The translations under genes and the position numbers were made by a program. A stretch of DNA of 64,000 nt from Corynebacterium lubricantis DSM 45231. GTDB taxonomy: Bacteria; Actinomycetota; Actinomycetes; Mycobacteriales; Mycobacteriaceae. A model generated the notes under the pieces. It searched no databases, was not told where the DNA came from, and was given only the letters and a program-made list of their open reading frames with translations. The stretch is taken from the NCBI RefSeq assembly GCF_000379425.1, contig NZ_KB902235.1:1-64000 (forward strand), read 5' to 3'. Each line of letters begins with the position of its first letter. Position 1 is the first letter of the stretch. Positions 27,751 to 36,804 of this stretch are shown here, piece after piece.

Positions 27751-29529
27751 TTACTCCTTGTGTTGAGGGTCGACACCGTCCCAGGAATCATCCACTTCAC
27801 CGGAGACCTTGAGATCACCATCGACGTGGATGTCACCCTCGAGGGCCCAGGTGCCGTCCTCTTGCAAAATCCAATTCGGTGGCGGTACGGGGTTGCCGGC
27901 CTCGTCGTAACCCGGCGCTGGTTTGCTGTGCCCCTCCTCGAGGGCATCCGCGTCGAACGTCTCGTCCCACTTCCTCGTGCGCACGGGGCGCTTCGCCGCG
28001 GCGTCTTCGTTCATCGCCTTGACCAGGGCCCACATCATGATGAACTCGATGATGAAGAACGGGAAGGCGACAATGAGCACCACTTCTTGGATCGCCGCGA
28101 TGCTGTTATCTGGATCGATGAGCACCATTGCAGCGGTCACTGCGCCGATTCCGACGACCCAGCCCACGCGGTAATACGTCGGTGCGACGTTTTCTTTGCC
28201 CGTGGCAAACATGTCCATCACCAGGCCTGCGGAGTCCATCGAGGTGACGAAGAAGATGACAATGACGAGAAGCGCCAAGGGGCCCACGATGTTGTAGAGC
28301 GGATACTGCTCCAGCAGGCTAAAGAGCGCGACCTCGGTGCGGCCTTCCTCCACGACGGGGATGGTCAAGACGCCGGGATCGTCGAGCTCCATTTCAATGG
28401 CAGCGCGGCCGAAGATGGAGAACCAGACCAGCACGAAAATCGAGATCAAACCAAGCACGCCACCGATGAAGCCTCGCACGGTGCGCCCGCGCGAAATGCG
28501 TGCGATAAACATGCCCACAAACGGGCCCCAGCAGATCGTCCACGCCCAGTAGAAAGCGGTCCATGTCGCCTGGAAGCCAGGGTTTTCGTTGTGACTATCC
28601 ACCCAGAACATCAGCTCGGGCAGCGAGGAAACGTAAATGCCCACGGATTCGACGGATTGGTTGATCAGTGTCAGTGTCGGACCTGCAGCGAGTACGAAAA
28701 CAGCCAGGCCAATCGCCATAATAATGTTGATATTCGACAGGATCTTAATACCCTTATCCAGGCCTGTCGCCACTGAAATACACGCGGCGACAGTGATCAC
28801 CATAATGATGGCCAAGTGGACCCACGAGGCGATCGGCACGCCCCACAAAATGTTCATGCCCGCGTTGATCTGCAGCACACCGAGGCCAACGGACACGGCG
28901 ATGCCGAAGGTCGTGCCGATGATCGCGAGAGCGTCGATCAGCTTGCCCGGCCAGCGGTAGATGTGGCCTTTGAGCAGTGGCGCGAACACCGAGGAGAAGC
29001 GCTCGGGGAGCTTGCGCTTGTAAATGAAGTAGCCGAGCGCCAGTCCCGGCAGCGCGAAGACGACCCACATGTGTGCCGCAAAGTGATAGTAGGTGAACTC
29101 AAACGCCTGGACGATGGCTTCCTGCGACATCGGATCCATGTCGCCGCGCGGCGGGTTGTACGCGTGGTGAATCGGCTCGGCCGCGCCCCAGAACATCAGG
29201 GTCGCGCCGAGGCCTGCCGCGAAGAGCATCGCAAACCATACGGGTGTCGAGTATTCGGGTTCATCGTCGTCGTCGCCAAGCTTTAAATTGCCGTAGCGCG
29301 AAACAAACAGGACGATCAAGAAGACGAAGATCGCCGAGACACCGCCAATATAGAGCCAAGTGAAGTTGTCCATGATGGAGCCGGACACTGCGGCGTAGAC
29401 ATTGCGCGCGCCCGCGCCGAAGGCGAGGGTTCCGGCCACGAAGATCACAATGAAGCCGGCGGCGACGAATAAAATGAGGGGGTCAGTTTTGAGCCCCAGG
29501 AATCTTTTTTTGGTTGAAGGGGACGACAT
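27751..29529 (-). CDS. BCCT-family compatible-solute transporter
   Basis: The 592-residue protein is a betaine/choline/carnitine transporter with 12 predicted membrane helices. The substrate-site helix FYWAWTICWGPFVGMFIARI contains the tryptophan box of BetP-like carriers. Hydrophilic N- and C-termini are present; the last 50 residues are acidic, with short beta-like strands (GDIHVDGDLKVSGEVDDS). Uptake of glycine betaine, ectoine or a related osmolyte with sodium is expected from the family; the exact substrate is open (BetP, EctP and LcoP are alternatives). The ATG is preceded by AGAGGAGACTCAT. It diverges from metY. Confidence 0.88.
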   Translation of the reverse strand: MSSPSTKKRFLGLKTDPLILFVAAGFIVIFVAGTLAFGAGARNVYAAVSGSIMDNFTWLYIGGVSAIFVFLIVLFVSRYGNLKLGDDDDEPEYSTPVWFAMLFAAGLGATLMFWGAAEPIHHAYNPPRGDMDPMSQEAIVQAFEFTYYHFAAHMWVVFALPGLALGYFIYKRKLPERFSSVFAPLLKGHIYRWPGKLIDALAIIGTTFGIAVSVGLGVLQINAGMNILWGVPIASWVHLAIIMVITVAACISVATGLDKGIKILSNINIIMAIGLAVFVLAAGPTLTLINQSVESVGIYVSSLPELMFWVDSHNENPGFQATWTAFYWAWTICWGPFVGMFIARISRGRTVRGFIGGVLGLISIFVLVWFSIFGRAAIEMELDDPGVLTIPVVEEGRTEVALFSLLEQYPLYNIVGPLALLVIVIFFVTSMDSAGLVMDMFATGKENVAPTYYRVGWVVGIGAVTAAMVLIDPDNSIAAIQEVVLIVAFPFFIIEFIMMWALVKAMNEDAAAKRPVRTRKWDETFDADALEEGHSKPAPGYDEAGNPVPPPNWILQEDGTWALEGDIHVDGDLKVSGEVDDSWDGVDPQHKE

Positions 29530-29843
29530 ATGAGTCTCCTCTAATAGAAAACAAGAACACCCCCACGTTATGGAGGATCGGCTCCCATGTCGGCCCCTTT
29601 GGTCACCTCATTCACGATCGAAGCGTTCGGACGCACTCGCTTGACGACGACGCTCCCGCCTCGAAAAACCACCACTGCCCAGTCGGTTCCACCGATGGTT
29701 AGGTGTCCCGTCACGTATTTTTGACACTATTCTTTCATTTCTGCAACAACTTAGTTTCGCGACTCTTGAGCTCCATTCACTCCCCCAAATTGGTGACTGC
29801 AAAAGTCGGATCACTTCGACGAATTCGCGAAACCCGCACGATA

Positions 29844-29859
29844 AAGACTGCTTTGTCTA
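29844..29859. promoter_or_regulatory. McbR-type operator, distal
   Basis: AAGAC-TGCTTT-GTCTA matches 9 of the 10 fixed positions of the McbR consensus TAGAC-N6-GTCTA. It lies 54 bp upstream of a second match. McbR is the TetR-type repressor of sulfur amino acid genes in Corynebacterium, with S-adenosylhomocysteine as effector. Confidence 0.65.
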
Positions 29860-29897
29860 ATTAAATTCACACCCTTTGACGGGCTATCGTTGGAAAA

Positions 29898-29913
29898 TAG
29901 ACAGAGCGGTTTA
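29898..29913. promoter_or_regulatory. McbR-type operator, proximal
   Basis: TAGAC-AGAGCG-GTTTA matches 9 of 10 positions of TAGAC-N6-GTCTA. It lies 65 bp before the metY start codon, probably overlapping the promoter. A lone TAGAC half-site follows at 29933-29937. Confidence 0.7.
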
Positions 29914-29978
29914 TTTTTTGCATTCCACGACCTAGACTTTGTGAAAATCATTAGTTCACATTGAAGGAGTGCACACTC

Positions 29979-31301
29979 GTGCCAAAGTACGACAATTCCA
30001 ACGCTGCAGAATGGTCTTTTGAGACTCAGGCGATCCACGCCGGACAACCCGTTGATTCAGATTTCGGTGCACGTAACCAGCCGATCTACATGACCACGTC
30101 GTACGTCTTCGACGACGCGCAGCACGCGGAGAACCGCTTCAACCTCTCCGATGCGGGCCCGATTTACACCCGCCTGAACAACCCCACCACCAGCGCACTC
30201 GAGGACCGTATCGCAGTGCTCGAGGGTGGCGTTGCAGCCCTAGCTTTCGCTTCCGGCATGGCTGCAGAGACCGCAGCGATCATTAACCTGGCCTCTGCTG
30301 GCGACCATATTGTCACCTCCCCTCGCCTCTACGGCGGCACCGAGACCCTCTTCCAAATCACGCTGCAGCGCCTCGGCATCGACGTGTCCTTCGTGGAGAA
30401 CCCAGACGACCCTGAGTCCTGGCAGGCAGCGGTCCAGCCCAACACCAAGGCATTCTTCGGCGAGACCTTCGGCAACCCGATTGCCGACGTACTCGATATT
30501 CCCGCCGTCGCCGAGGTCGCGCACAACAACCAGGTGCCGCTGATTATCGACAACACCATGGCTACCGCCGCCCTGGCTCGCCCCATCGAGCTCGGCGCCG
30601 ACATTGTCATTTCTTCCCTGACCAAGTTCTACACCGGCAACGGCGCGGCCATCGGCGGCATCTTGGTCGATGGTGGCAAGTTCGACTGGACCGTTGAGCG
30701 AAACGGCGAGCCCGTCTTCCCTTATTTCGTCAACCCAGATCCTGCCTACCACGGCCTGAAGTACGCGGATCTCGGCGCACCTGCCTTCGCACTGAAGGCC
30801 CGCGCCGGAATCCTCCGCGACACCGGTGCTTCCCTGTCGCCGTTCCACGCATGGCTGACCCTGCAGGGCCTGGACACCCTCTCCCTGCGCGTCGAGCGCC
30901 ACAACGAGAACGCCCTGAAGGTGGCACAGTTCCTGGCCGACCACGACAAGGTCGAGTCCGTGAACTTCGCTGGTCTGGAGGATTCCCCGTGGTACGCCGT
31001 GAAGGAGAAACTGGGCTACAAGTACACCGGTTCTGTTTTGTCGTTTAATATTGCAGGCGACCAGAATGATCGTACCAACGCCTGGGCATTTATCGATGCA
31101 CTGAAGTTGCACTCCAACCTGGCCAATATCGGTGACGTGCGCTCCCTCGTTGTTCACCCAGCATCGACCACTCACTCGCAGTCCGACGCAGCTGGACACG
31201 AGCGCGCAGGCATCACCCAGGCCACGGTGCGTCTGTCTGTGGGCATCGAGAATATCGACGACATCATCGCCGATCTGGAGCGTGGCTTCGCCGCAATCTA
31301 G
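29979..31301 (+). CDS. metY: O-acetylhomoserine sulfhydrylase
   Basis: MetY makes homocysteine directly from O-acetyl-L-homoserine and sulfide using PLP. The 440-residue product belongs to the Cys/Met metabolism PLP family; SLTKFYTGNG contains the PLP-binding lysine and SPRLYGGTETLF the cofactor phosphate region. The GTG at 29979 (MPKYDNSN) has GAAGGAG ten bases upstream and agrees with the known C. glutamicum N-terminus; an in-frame ATG at 29961 is too close to that site. It is followed 68 bp later by metX, so the two supply substrate and use it. Confidence 0.96.
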   Translation: MPKYDNSNAAEWSFETQAIHAGQPVDSDFGARNQPIYMTTSYVFDDAQHAENRFNLSDAGPIYTRLNNPTTSALEDRIAVLEGGVAALAFASGMAAETAAIINLASAGDHIVTSPRLYGGTETLFQITLQRLGIDVSFVENPDDPESWQAAVQPNTKAFFGETFGNPIADVLDIPAVAEVAHNNQVPLIIDNTMATAALARPIELGADIVISSLTKFYTGNGAAIGGILVDGGKFDWTVERNGEPVFPYFVNPDPAYHGLKYADLGAPAFALKARAGILRDTGASLSPFHAWLTLQGLDTLSLRVERHNENALKVAQFLADHDKVESVNFAGLEDSPWYAVKEKLGYKYTGSVLSFNIAGDQNDRTNAWAFIDALKLHSNLANIGDVRSLVVHPASTTHSQSDAAGHERAGITQATVRLSVGIENIDDIIADLERGFAAI

Positions 31302-31369
31302 GCAGCCATCACGGCAGCGTTCTCGAACCTGCGTAGTAGTTGATCACAAGTAAGCACAAAGGACACCCG

Positions 31370-32512
31370 ATGATTGATCTCTCCCCCGAGGGCGAACTCG
31401 GCTTTCAAAAAATCGGCACGGTAAAAACCGAGGCCGGAGCCGACATTGCCGATGTCACCATCGCCTACCAGCGGTGGGGAGAGTTCAAGGGTGATCCGCA
31501 CGGCGAGAACAATGTCATCCTCGTCGAGCACGCACTCACCGGAGATTCCGACGCAGCCACCTGGTGGGCCGGCCTCGTCGGACCGGGTCTTGCCTTAGAT
31601 ACCGACACCTGGTGTGTCATCTGCACCAACGTCCTCGGCGGGTGTTCCGGTTCCACCGGTCCGGCCAGCCCGCACCCCGACGGCGGGGTCTGGGGCTCAC
31701 GCTTCCCGGCGACCTCAATCCGCGATCAGGTGCATGCGGAATTCGAGTTTTTGCTTTCGCTCGGCTTATCCAAGATCCATGCTGTGCTCGGTGGCTCCAT
31801 GGGCGGGGCGCGCTCGTTGGAATGGGCGGTCAGCCTTCCGGAAGTCGTGGGTTATGCCTGCGTAATTGCGGTGTCCGCGCGCTCGAGTGCCTGGCAGATT
31901 GGTATCCAATCGGCGCAGATTTCCGCCATTGAACGCGACCCCAATTGGGCCGATGGGGATTATTATGACACCGGCGCGCAGCCTGAAGCGGGGCTGGCGG
32001 CAGCTCGTCGTATAGCGCACTTGACGTACCGCGGAGAGCAGGAAATCGACGAGCGCTTCGGCACCACCCCACAAGCCGGGGAAAACCCGCTGGGTCCGTT
32101 TCGCTCCGACAAGCAGCGCTTCGCTGTGCAAAGTTACCTGGACTATCAAGGGGACAAACTCGTGGAGCGCTTCGACGCGGGGTCTTATGTCGCGTTGACC
32201 GATGCGCTCAACCGCCACGATATTGGGCGCGGACGCGGGGGTTTAAACAAGGCCCTGGCGAGTTCGCTCGTGCCCACCATGGTCGTGGGTGTGGACACCG
32301 ATATTTTGTACCCGTATCACCAGCAGGAGCACCTCTCGCGCAACCTGGGTAATCTGCTGGCGATGTCGAAGGTGGTCTCTCCCGTCGGCCACGACGCCTT
32401 CTTGGTGGAGACGCGTCAGATGGACCGGATTCTGCGCAATTTCCTCACGCTGACCCAGCAATTCCCGTCCTCGACGGCGCTGGCCGAGGACCTAGGCCTC
32501 TACGAGATTTAG
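31370..32512 (+). CDS. metX: Homoserine O-acetyltransferase
   Basis: MetX acetylates homoserine with acetyl-CoA, the committed step of methionine synthesis here. It has an alpha/beta hydrolase fold of 380 residues with nucleophile Ser in VLGGSMGGARSLEW, Asp in GVDTDILYPYHQQEHL and His in SPVGHDAFLVE. The ATG at 31370 follows AAAGGACACCCG; a start at 31340 is less likely. Its TAG overlaps the stop of the convergent DUF3017 gene. Confidence 0.96.
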   Translation: MIDLSPEGELGFQKIGTVKTEAGADIADVTIAYQRWGEFKGDPHGENNVILVEHALTGDSDAATWWAGLVGPGLALDTDTWCVICTNVLGGCSGSTGPASPHPDGGVWGSRFPATSIRDQVHAEFEFLLSLGLSKIHAVLGGSMGGARSLEWAVSLPEVVGYACVIAVSARSSAWQIGIQSAQISAIERDPNWADGDYYDTGAQPEAGLAAARRIAHLTYRGEQEIDERFGTTPQAGENPLGPFRSDKQRFAVQSYLDYQGDKLVERFDAGSYVALTDALNRHDIGRGRGGLNKALASSLVPTMVVGVDTDILYPYHQQEHLSRNLGNLLAMSKVVSPVGHDAFLVETRQMDRILRNFLTLTQQFPSSTALAEDLGLYEI

Positions 32513-32832
32513 CTGCCCAGCGCGTCGATGGAGATGGACAGCCACACCATCGATGCGCCCAACAGGGTGGAGAAGAACACGTCGAAACGCCTGGAGCGCA
32601 CCGCGATCAGCGCGATGACGTGAGAATCACAGAGCAGTCGCAGGACCGCGACCCAGAGCATCGAGATGCCCAGGCCGAACGTGGCGCGTCGCCAGTGTTC
32701 GGTGAGTGCGAAGATTACGCTCAGCACTAACCCAACGACCAGCACCACAACCCCCAGCTGCTGCACGCGCAACGGCAGTTTCGAGGGAGGGTTGTTCAGG
32801 TCGTGCGGGTTGGCTAGCGAGAGGTTCTGCAC
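32509..32832 (-). CDS. DUF3017-type small membrane protein
   Basis: From the GTG at 32832 (two bases after the folD stop) the protein has 107 residues and three hydrophobic helices: VVVLVVGLVLSVIFAL, LGISMLWVAVLRLL and a last one with LGASMVWLSISI. This matches the actinobacterial DUF3017 proteins often found after folD. The frame extends further upstream, but that part overlaps folD and lacks hydrophobic character. Coupled translation with folD is likely. Function is unknown. Confidence 0.75.
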   Translation of the reverse strand: MQNLSLANPHDLNNPPSKLPLRVQQLGVVVLVVGLVLSVIFALTEHWRRATFGLGISMLWVAVLRLLCDSHVIALIAVRSRRFDVFFSTLLGASMVWLSISIDALGS

Positions 32833-32834
32833 GT

Positions 32835-33695
32835 TTAAGAGCTCAATCCAGTCTGACGCTCGGCGCTTTCGACCACGTTGCGCACCAGGAACGCGCGGGT
32901 CAGAGGGCCAACCCCGCCTGGGTTCGGGGACACCGCGCCCGCGACTTCCCACACATCAGGGTGGACATCGCCGGTGGTCTTGCCATCGACGCGAGACACA
33001 CCCACGTCGAGGATGGCAGCACCAGGCTTGACCATGTCCGCGGTGAGCATGTGTGGCTTACCCGCAGCAGCGATGATGACATCGGCGTTGACGGTTTCCG
33101 CCTTGAGGTCCTTCGTACCGGTGTGGCACAGGGTCACGGTGGCATTCTCTGAGCGACGGGTCAGCATCAGACCAATTGGGCGGCCCACGGTCACGCCGCG
33201 GCCGATGACAACCACCTTCGCGCCGTCCAGTTCAACACCGAAGCGGCGCAGCAAGTGAATCGAGCCGTTCGGGGTACATGGCAGGGGTGCATCCTCCATG
33301 AGCACGAGCTTGCCCAGGTTGACTGGGTGCAGGCCGTCGGCATCCTTGGCGGGATCGATGCGCTCGAGGATTGCGTTCTCGTCGATCTGCTTCGGCAGTG
33401 GCAACTGCACGATGTAGCCGGTCACAGAATCGTCGGCATTGAGCTCATCGACGACCGCCTCGACCTCTTCCTGCGTCGCATCCGCTGGCAGCTGCTTCTG
33501 GATGGAGCGAATGCCCAACATCTCGCAGTCTGCGTGCTTCATGCGCACGTAATTTTGCGACGCCGGGTCATCGCCCACCAGCACCGTTGCCAGTCCTGGG
33601 GTCACGCCTCGCTCCCGCAGCGCGGCAACGCGCACCTTCAGGTCTGCAAAGATCTCGTCGCGGTACAGTTTTCCATCCAATTTGATAGCAGTCAC
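32835..33695 (-). CDS. folD: Methylenetetrahydrofolate dehydrogenase / methenyltetrahydrofolate cyclohydrolase
   Basis: FolD interconverts 5,10-methylene-, 5,10-methenyl- and 10-formyl-tetrahydrofolate with NADP+. The 286-residue length is typical. [14 protein letters not shown] holds the Tyr-xxx-Lys catalytic pair, [10 protein letters not shown] is the first signature, and [14 protein letters not shown] the dinucleotide-binding signature. I chose the GTG at 33695 (MTAIKLDGK); the frame extends 13 codons further without conserved residues. It is divergent from trmL by 24 bp. Confidence 0.95.
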   Translation of the reverse strand: MTAIKLDGKLYRDEIFADLKVRVAALRERGVTPGLATVLVGDDPASQNYVRMKHADCEMLGIRSIQKQLPADATQEEVEAVVDELNADDSVTGYIVQLPLPKQIDENAILERIDPAKDADGLHPVNLGKLVLMEDAPLPCTPNGSIHLLRRFGVELDGAKVVVIGRGVTVGRPIGLMLTRRSENATVTLCHTGTKDLKAETVNADVIIAAAGKPHMLTADMVKPGAAILDVGVSRVDGKTTGDVHPDVWEVAGAVSPNPGGVGPLTRAFLVRNVVESAERQTGLSS

Positions 33696-33719
33696 GCCCA
33701 CTATCCTAGACTGAACCGC

Positions 33720-34190
33720 GTGTCCCAACTGCATGTCATCTTCGATAATCCCGTAATTCCTTCAAACACCGGCAACGCGATCCGCCTCGCGGCGATTACA
33801 GGCGCGACGCTGCACCTCGTTGAACCGCTCGGGTTTTCCCTGGAAGACAAGTACCTGCGCCGCTCCGGGCTGGACTATCACGACTTGGCTGACCTGAAGA
33901 TTCACAAAGATATCGACGAATGCTTCGCCTCGTTACCGGACGCACGCATTTTCGCCTTTACGACGCCTGCGACCACGCATTACCACACCATTTCCTATCA
34001 GCCCGGCGATGCGTTGTTATTCGGTACCGAACCCACCGGGCTGCCGAAGGAGCACGCCGAGCACGAGCGCGTCACCGAGCAGGTGCGCATTCCTATGTTG
34101 CCCGCGCGCCGCTCAATGAACCTAGCCAACTCGGCTGCCGTGGCCACCTTCGAGGCCTGGCGCCAGATGGGTTTTGTCGGCGGAGTGTAG
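33720..34190 (+). CDS. trmL: tRNA (cytidine(34)-2'-O)-methyltransferase, SPOUT family
   Basis: The 156-residue protein is a SpoU/TrmH-type SPOUT methyltransferase of TrmL size, which modifies the wobble base of tRNA-Leu with SAM. Motif 1 ([20 protein letters not shown]), motif 2 ([11 protein letters not shown]) and motif 3 ([19 protein letters not shown]) form the trefoil knot. The GTG at 33720 ([10 protein letters not shown]) gives the conserved start; the frame is open upstream but overlaps folD in antisense. The promoter must lie within the 24-bp gap or inside folD. Confidence 0.9.
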   Translation: MSQLHVIFDNPVIPSNTGNAIRLAAITGATLHLVEPLGFSLEDKYLRRSGLDYHDLADLKIHKDIDECFASLPDARIFAFTTPATTHYHTISYQPGDALLFGTEPTGLPKEHAEHERVTEQVRIPMLPARRSMNLANSAAVATFEAWRQMGFVGGV

Positions 34191-34215
34191 CCCTTCGGGC
34201 TACGCGGCTATGAAA

Positions 34216-34878
34216 TCAGGCGCGCTCTCCCGCGAACTGTTTGTCCATGCGCGCCTGAAACATCGCGGGCATCACCTTGGCCTGCCACACTTTTCTTGCC
34301 AGCTCCCGGTCCCCCATTTTGGCGCGAAACGCGATCCCCATCGTGATCCCATGCTCGGGTGTATCGAGTGCGATCAGTGCGTCGCCCGGCGCGATTTCTC
34401 CTGGCACGACGACGCGGAAATAGGCCCCGCAGTCGCCCGATTGTGTGAAGCGTTTCTGCCAACTCGCCTCCCCCATCCAGCCCGCGAATGTCTTACACGG
34501 CGAACGCGGCACCGAGACCTCAAGTTCGGCGGTGCCAACACGAAAACGCTGGTTAATCAGCAATTCGGCAAGATCTACACCAATGGTGGTGAGGTTTTCG
34601 CCGAAGGAGCCATTGGCAAACTCACGGCCTAACTCCCCTTGCCACCAATCAAGGCGCTCACGGGAAAACGCATACACCGCTTTGTGACGACCTCCGTGAT
34701 GCTCAAAGTCTCCCACCACATCGCCGGCCACCCCGGAACCATCGCCATAATCGGGGCCGGGATCGCTGACCACCAAGCGTTCTACCGGAACCTTGTTAAT
34801 CCCCGAGACCCGATCCGCCCCACCGGGGTCGCGCATCGGGTTGGCCGTATTCGTGCTCAAAACGCTGGGTGATTCCAT
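34216..34878 (-). CDS. MOSC domain protein
   Basis: The 220-residue protein has the MOSC (MOCO sulfurase C-terminal) core with FGENLTTIGVDLAEL, the FRVGTAELEVSVPRSPC strand bearing the conserved Cys, and FTQSGDCGAYFRVVVPGEI. It resembles YiiM-type proteins, which reduce N-hydroxylated bases using molybdenum cofactor. The gene starts 4 bp after the PH-domain gene, so it is probably the third gene of that operon. The substrate is inferred from family only. Confidence 0.85.
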   Translation of the reverse strand: MESPSVLSTNTANPMRDPGGADRVSGINKVPVERLVVSDPGPDYGDGSGVAGDVVGDFEHHGGRHKAVYAFSRERLDWWQGELGREFANGSFGENLTTIGVDLAELLINQRFRVGTAELEVSVPRSPCKTFAGWMGEASWQKRFTQSGDCGAYFRVVVPGEIAPGDALIALDTPEHGITMGIAFRAKMGDRELARKVWQAKVMPAMFQARMDKQFAGERA

Positions 34879-34882
34879 GCGT

Positions 34883-36274
34883 TTAAGTGTAATCCGTCAT
34901 CATCGGGGTCAATTCCGGTAGCTTACGGTTGCGTAGCAGATCTACAAGCTCCCGCGCCTCCGTGTGGTCCATATCCCTGCCCGCCATATTCACGGGGCCG
35001 GGCACCAAATCCATGCGCACCGTGGAGAGCCCGAGTGCGTTTTGTACCGGGCCTCGTCGCAAGCTGAGCTCTTGAATATGCGACGCCTCGATCAACGCCA
35101 CCCGGCGCACGATCAGCCCGTGGTGCACGATGACGACGTTGTCGATAAGAGTCGTTGCCTGGCGATGCGCGTCCACCGGCGACGCCCAGCGTGCCCGAGG
35201 TGGCGACGTATATGTCGGGTGCGCCGCCCCTTCCGGATCCGCGTAGGTTTCCAGGTCTGCCTGTTCCAACGGCCCCACACGCGCGACCAACTCCAGTGCC
35301 TGCGCTTTCGATCCCACCGGCAGGATGCGCGAGGTGGCTCCCTGACTCGATTCCGCGCCGTAGCCCGCAATAGAGACAGATACGCTCCACCACCCCAGCG
35401 GGCGCCACAACACCGGCTGCATGACGGAGATCGCATGAATGCGGGCCAGAGGAATTGCTTGACGACGACGCGACGCCAACCCGTACGCGAGGTGCAACAC
35501 GTCGTCCTGATCCAGGCGGGCATTGAAGCGCCAGGAACGATTGATCATGTTCCACACCGGCACAACAATGGCCAACAGGACGGGGACCGCCGCGGTAAAG
35601 GCGAGGGGGCCGAGGAGGGAAAAGGCCGTCCACACGATGCCGAAGAGGGTGGTGCCGCGCAGTACTGTTCCCGCTATCGAGCGCCAGATGGGAATCGGTG
35701 GCACGACATAGCCGGCAGCCTCGTCCGCGGGCTCTTCTTTGAGCAGGTCAGCGGGATGTTCCTCCTGTTCGAGGTCGTCCGGCCCCTCCCCCCGCACCCG
35801 GGCCAAGAGTTCCTGGCGTAATTCTTCCGCTTCGCTGCGTGGGAGGTAGCCAATGTCGATCGCAGAACGATTGCCGCCCGCTGTTTCCACACGCACAGAG
35901 GCGAGCCCAAAGATCCTGGCGATAAATGGTTCCACCACATCGACGGCCTGGATCCGGTCGTAGCGCGCGCTGCGCAGCTGGGTGGAAATGACGCCGCGTT
36001 TAAGTTGCACACCTTCGTCGTCAAGCTTGTATCCCATGGCCGCCCACCAGATCTGCGACACTAAAAACACGACAACGAAGAAGACAATTGCGATCCCGAC
36101 TCCCGCGGCCAACGGCATGAGCCATCCGCCGTCGCCGATAAGTCCTGAGATACGGGCAATCATCGCCTGGTTAACGTTGGCAATCAGGATGGCGAGGAAG
36201 GCGAAGATCACAGTCCACAGCTTCAGCAGCGGTGTGAGGCGGTGGACTTTGCGGTAGGCCGGTTGGTCGCTCAC
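34883..36274 (-). CDS. PH-domain (YdbT-type, bPH_2) membrane protein
   Basis: From the GTG at 36274 the protein has 463 residues with two pairs of hydrophobic helices near residues 15-70 and 185-245. Each is followed by a bacterial PH (bPH_2/YdbT) domain; a third PH-like domain lies at the C-terminus (VIVHHGLIVRRVALIEASHIQEL). The start overlaps the stop of the smaller PH-domain gene (GTGA). This YdbS-YdbT-like pair is widespread; in Bacillus a homologous pair contributes to resistance against antimicrobial compounds. The role here is unknown. Confidence 0.85.
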   Translation of the reverse strand: MSDQPAYRKVHRLTPLLKLWTVIFAFLAILIANVNQAMIARISGLIGDGGWLMPLAAGVGIAIVFFVVVFLVSQIWWAAMGYKLDDEGVQLKRGVISTQLRSARYDRIQAVDVVEPFIARIFGLASVRVETAGGNRSAIDIGYLPRSEAEELRQELLARVRGEGPDDLEQEEHPADLLKEEPADEAAGYVVPPIPIWRSIAGTVLRGTTLFGIVWTAFSLLGPLAFTAAVPVLLAIVVPVWNMINRSWRFNARLDQDDVLHLAYGLASRRRQAIPLARIHAISVMQPVLWRPLGWWSVSVSIAGYGAESSQGATSRILPVGSKAQALELVARVGPLEQADLETYADPEGAAHPTYTSPPRARWASPVDAHRQATTLIDNVVIVHHGLIVRRVALIEASHIQELSLRRGPVQNALGLSTVRMDLVPGPVNMAGRDMDHTEARELVDLLRNRKLPELTPMMTDYT

Positions 36275-36774
36275 AGCCCGCTCATCCTCTCGCGGGCCTT
36301 GACTGTGAGGCGCTCGCGCAGTGCGTCCGCCTCCTCCGCGGGGAGTCCATGCACCGTGGAATCTGAGGTCGACGATGCGGTGTGCAGCACCACGTTTTTC
36401 AGACCGAAGGCGCGCATGATGGGGCCTGCGGTGACATCCACGAACTGGATCCGGCCATAGGGCACGACGGTAAAGACGTGCCAGAGTTTGCCCTTGGTGA
36501 TCAGGAGTTCGTCGTCGGTTTCTTGCCAGCGATGCAGGCGCACCCGTGCCGGGATGATCCAGAGTTCCCACAGCGTCCAGACCGCGACGGCGACGATGCC
36601 GACCCACCACCAGCCACCCCAGCGCACGTACGCAAAGGTGAATGCCGCGGCGAAGAGCAGGATCCAGATTGCAGTGTTGAGGTAGTTGACATAGGTCAGC
36701 TTGGGGGAAACAGGGTTCATCTCCTTTAACTCGACAGGCTGGCTGGTCTGTTCACTGGATGGCATGTGGCTCAT
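36271..36774 (-). CDS. PH-domain (YdbS-type) membrane protein
   Basis: This 167-residue protein has two transmembrane helices (residues 30-48 and 54-72) and a single bPH_2 domain (LLITKGKLWHVFTVVPYGRI, then QFVDVTAGPIMRAFGL). It is the first gene of a three-gene unit with the larger YdbT-like protein and the MOSC protein, coupled to the former by a 4-bp overlap. Both likely form one membrane complex. Confidence 0.85.
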   Translation of the reverse strand: MSHMPSSEQTSQPVELKEMNPVSPKLTYVNYLNTAIWILLFAAAFTFAYVRWGGWWWVGIVAVAVWTLWELWIIPARVRLHRWQETDDELLITKGKLWHVFTVVPYGRIQFVDVTAGPIMRAFGLKNVVLHTASSTSDSTVHGLPAEEADALRERLTVKARERMSGL

Positions 36775-36804
36775 TTTAGCGTTGCCTCCTTTCTGCGGTT
36801 TTTC

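Larger units (their letters stand above)
29530..29978. promoter_or_regulatory. 449-bp intergenic region between BCCT transporter and metY
   Basis: No convincing ORF or structured RNA is visible. The right half holds two McbR-type boxes (29844-29859 and 29898-29913) and the AT-rich promoter zone of metY. The left 150 bp, next to the BCCT start, holds no motif I recognise. Confidence 0.6.

Noticed and set aside
27715..28776. 353-codon plus-strand frame rich in His, Asp and Glu
   Set aside because: It is antisense to the BCCT transporter; the composition reflects reverse-complemented hydrophobic codons.
34200..34690. Short plus-strand frames opposite the MOSC gene
   Set aside because: They overlap the MOSC gene completely, lack start signals and encode low-complexity basic peptides.
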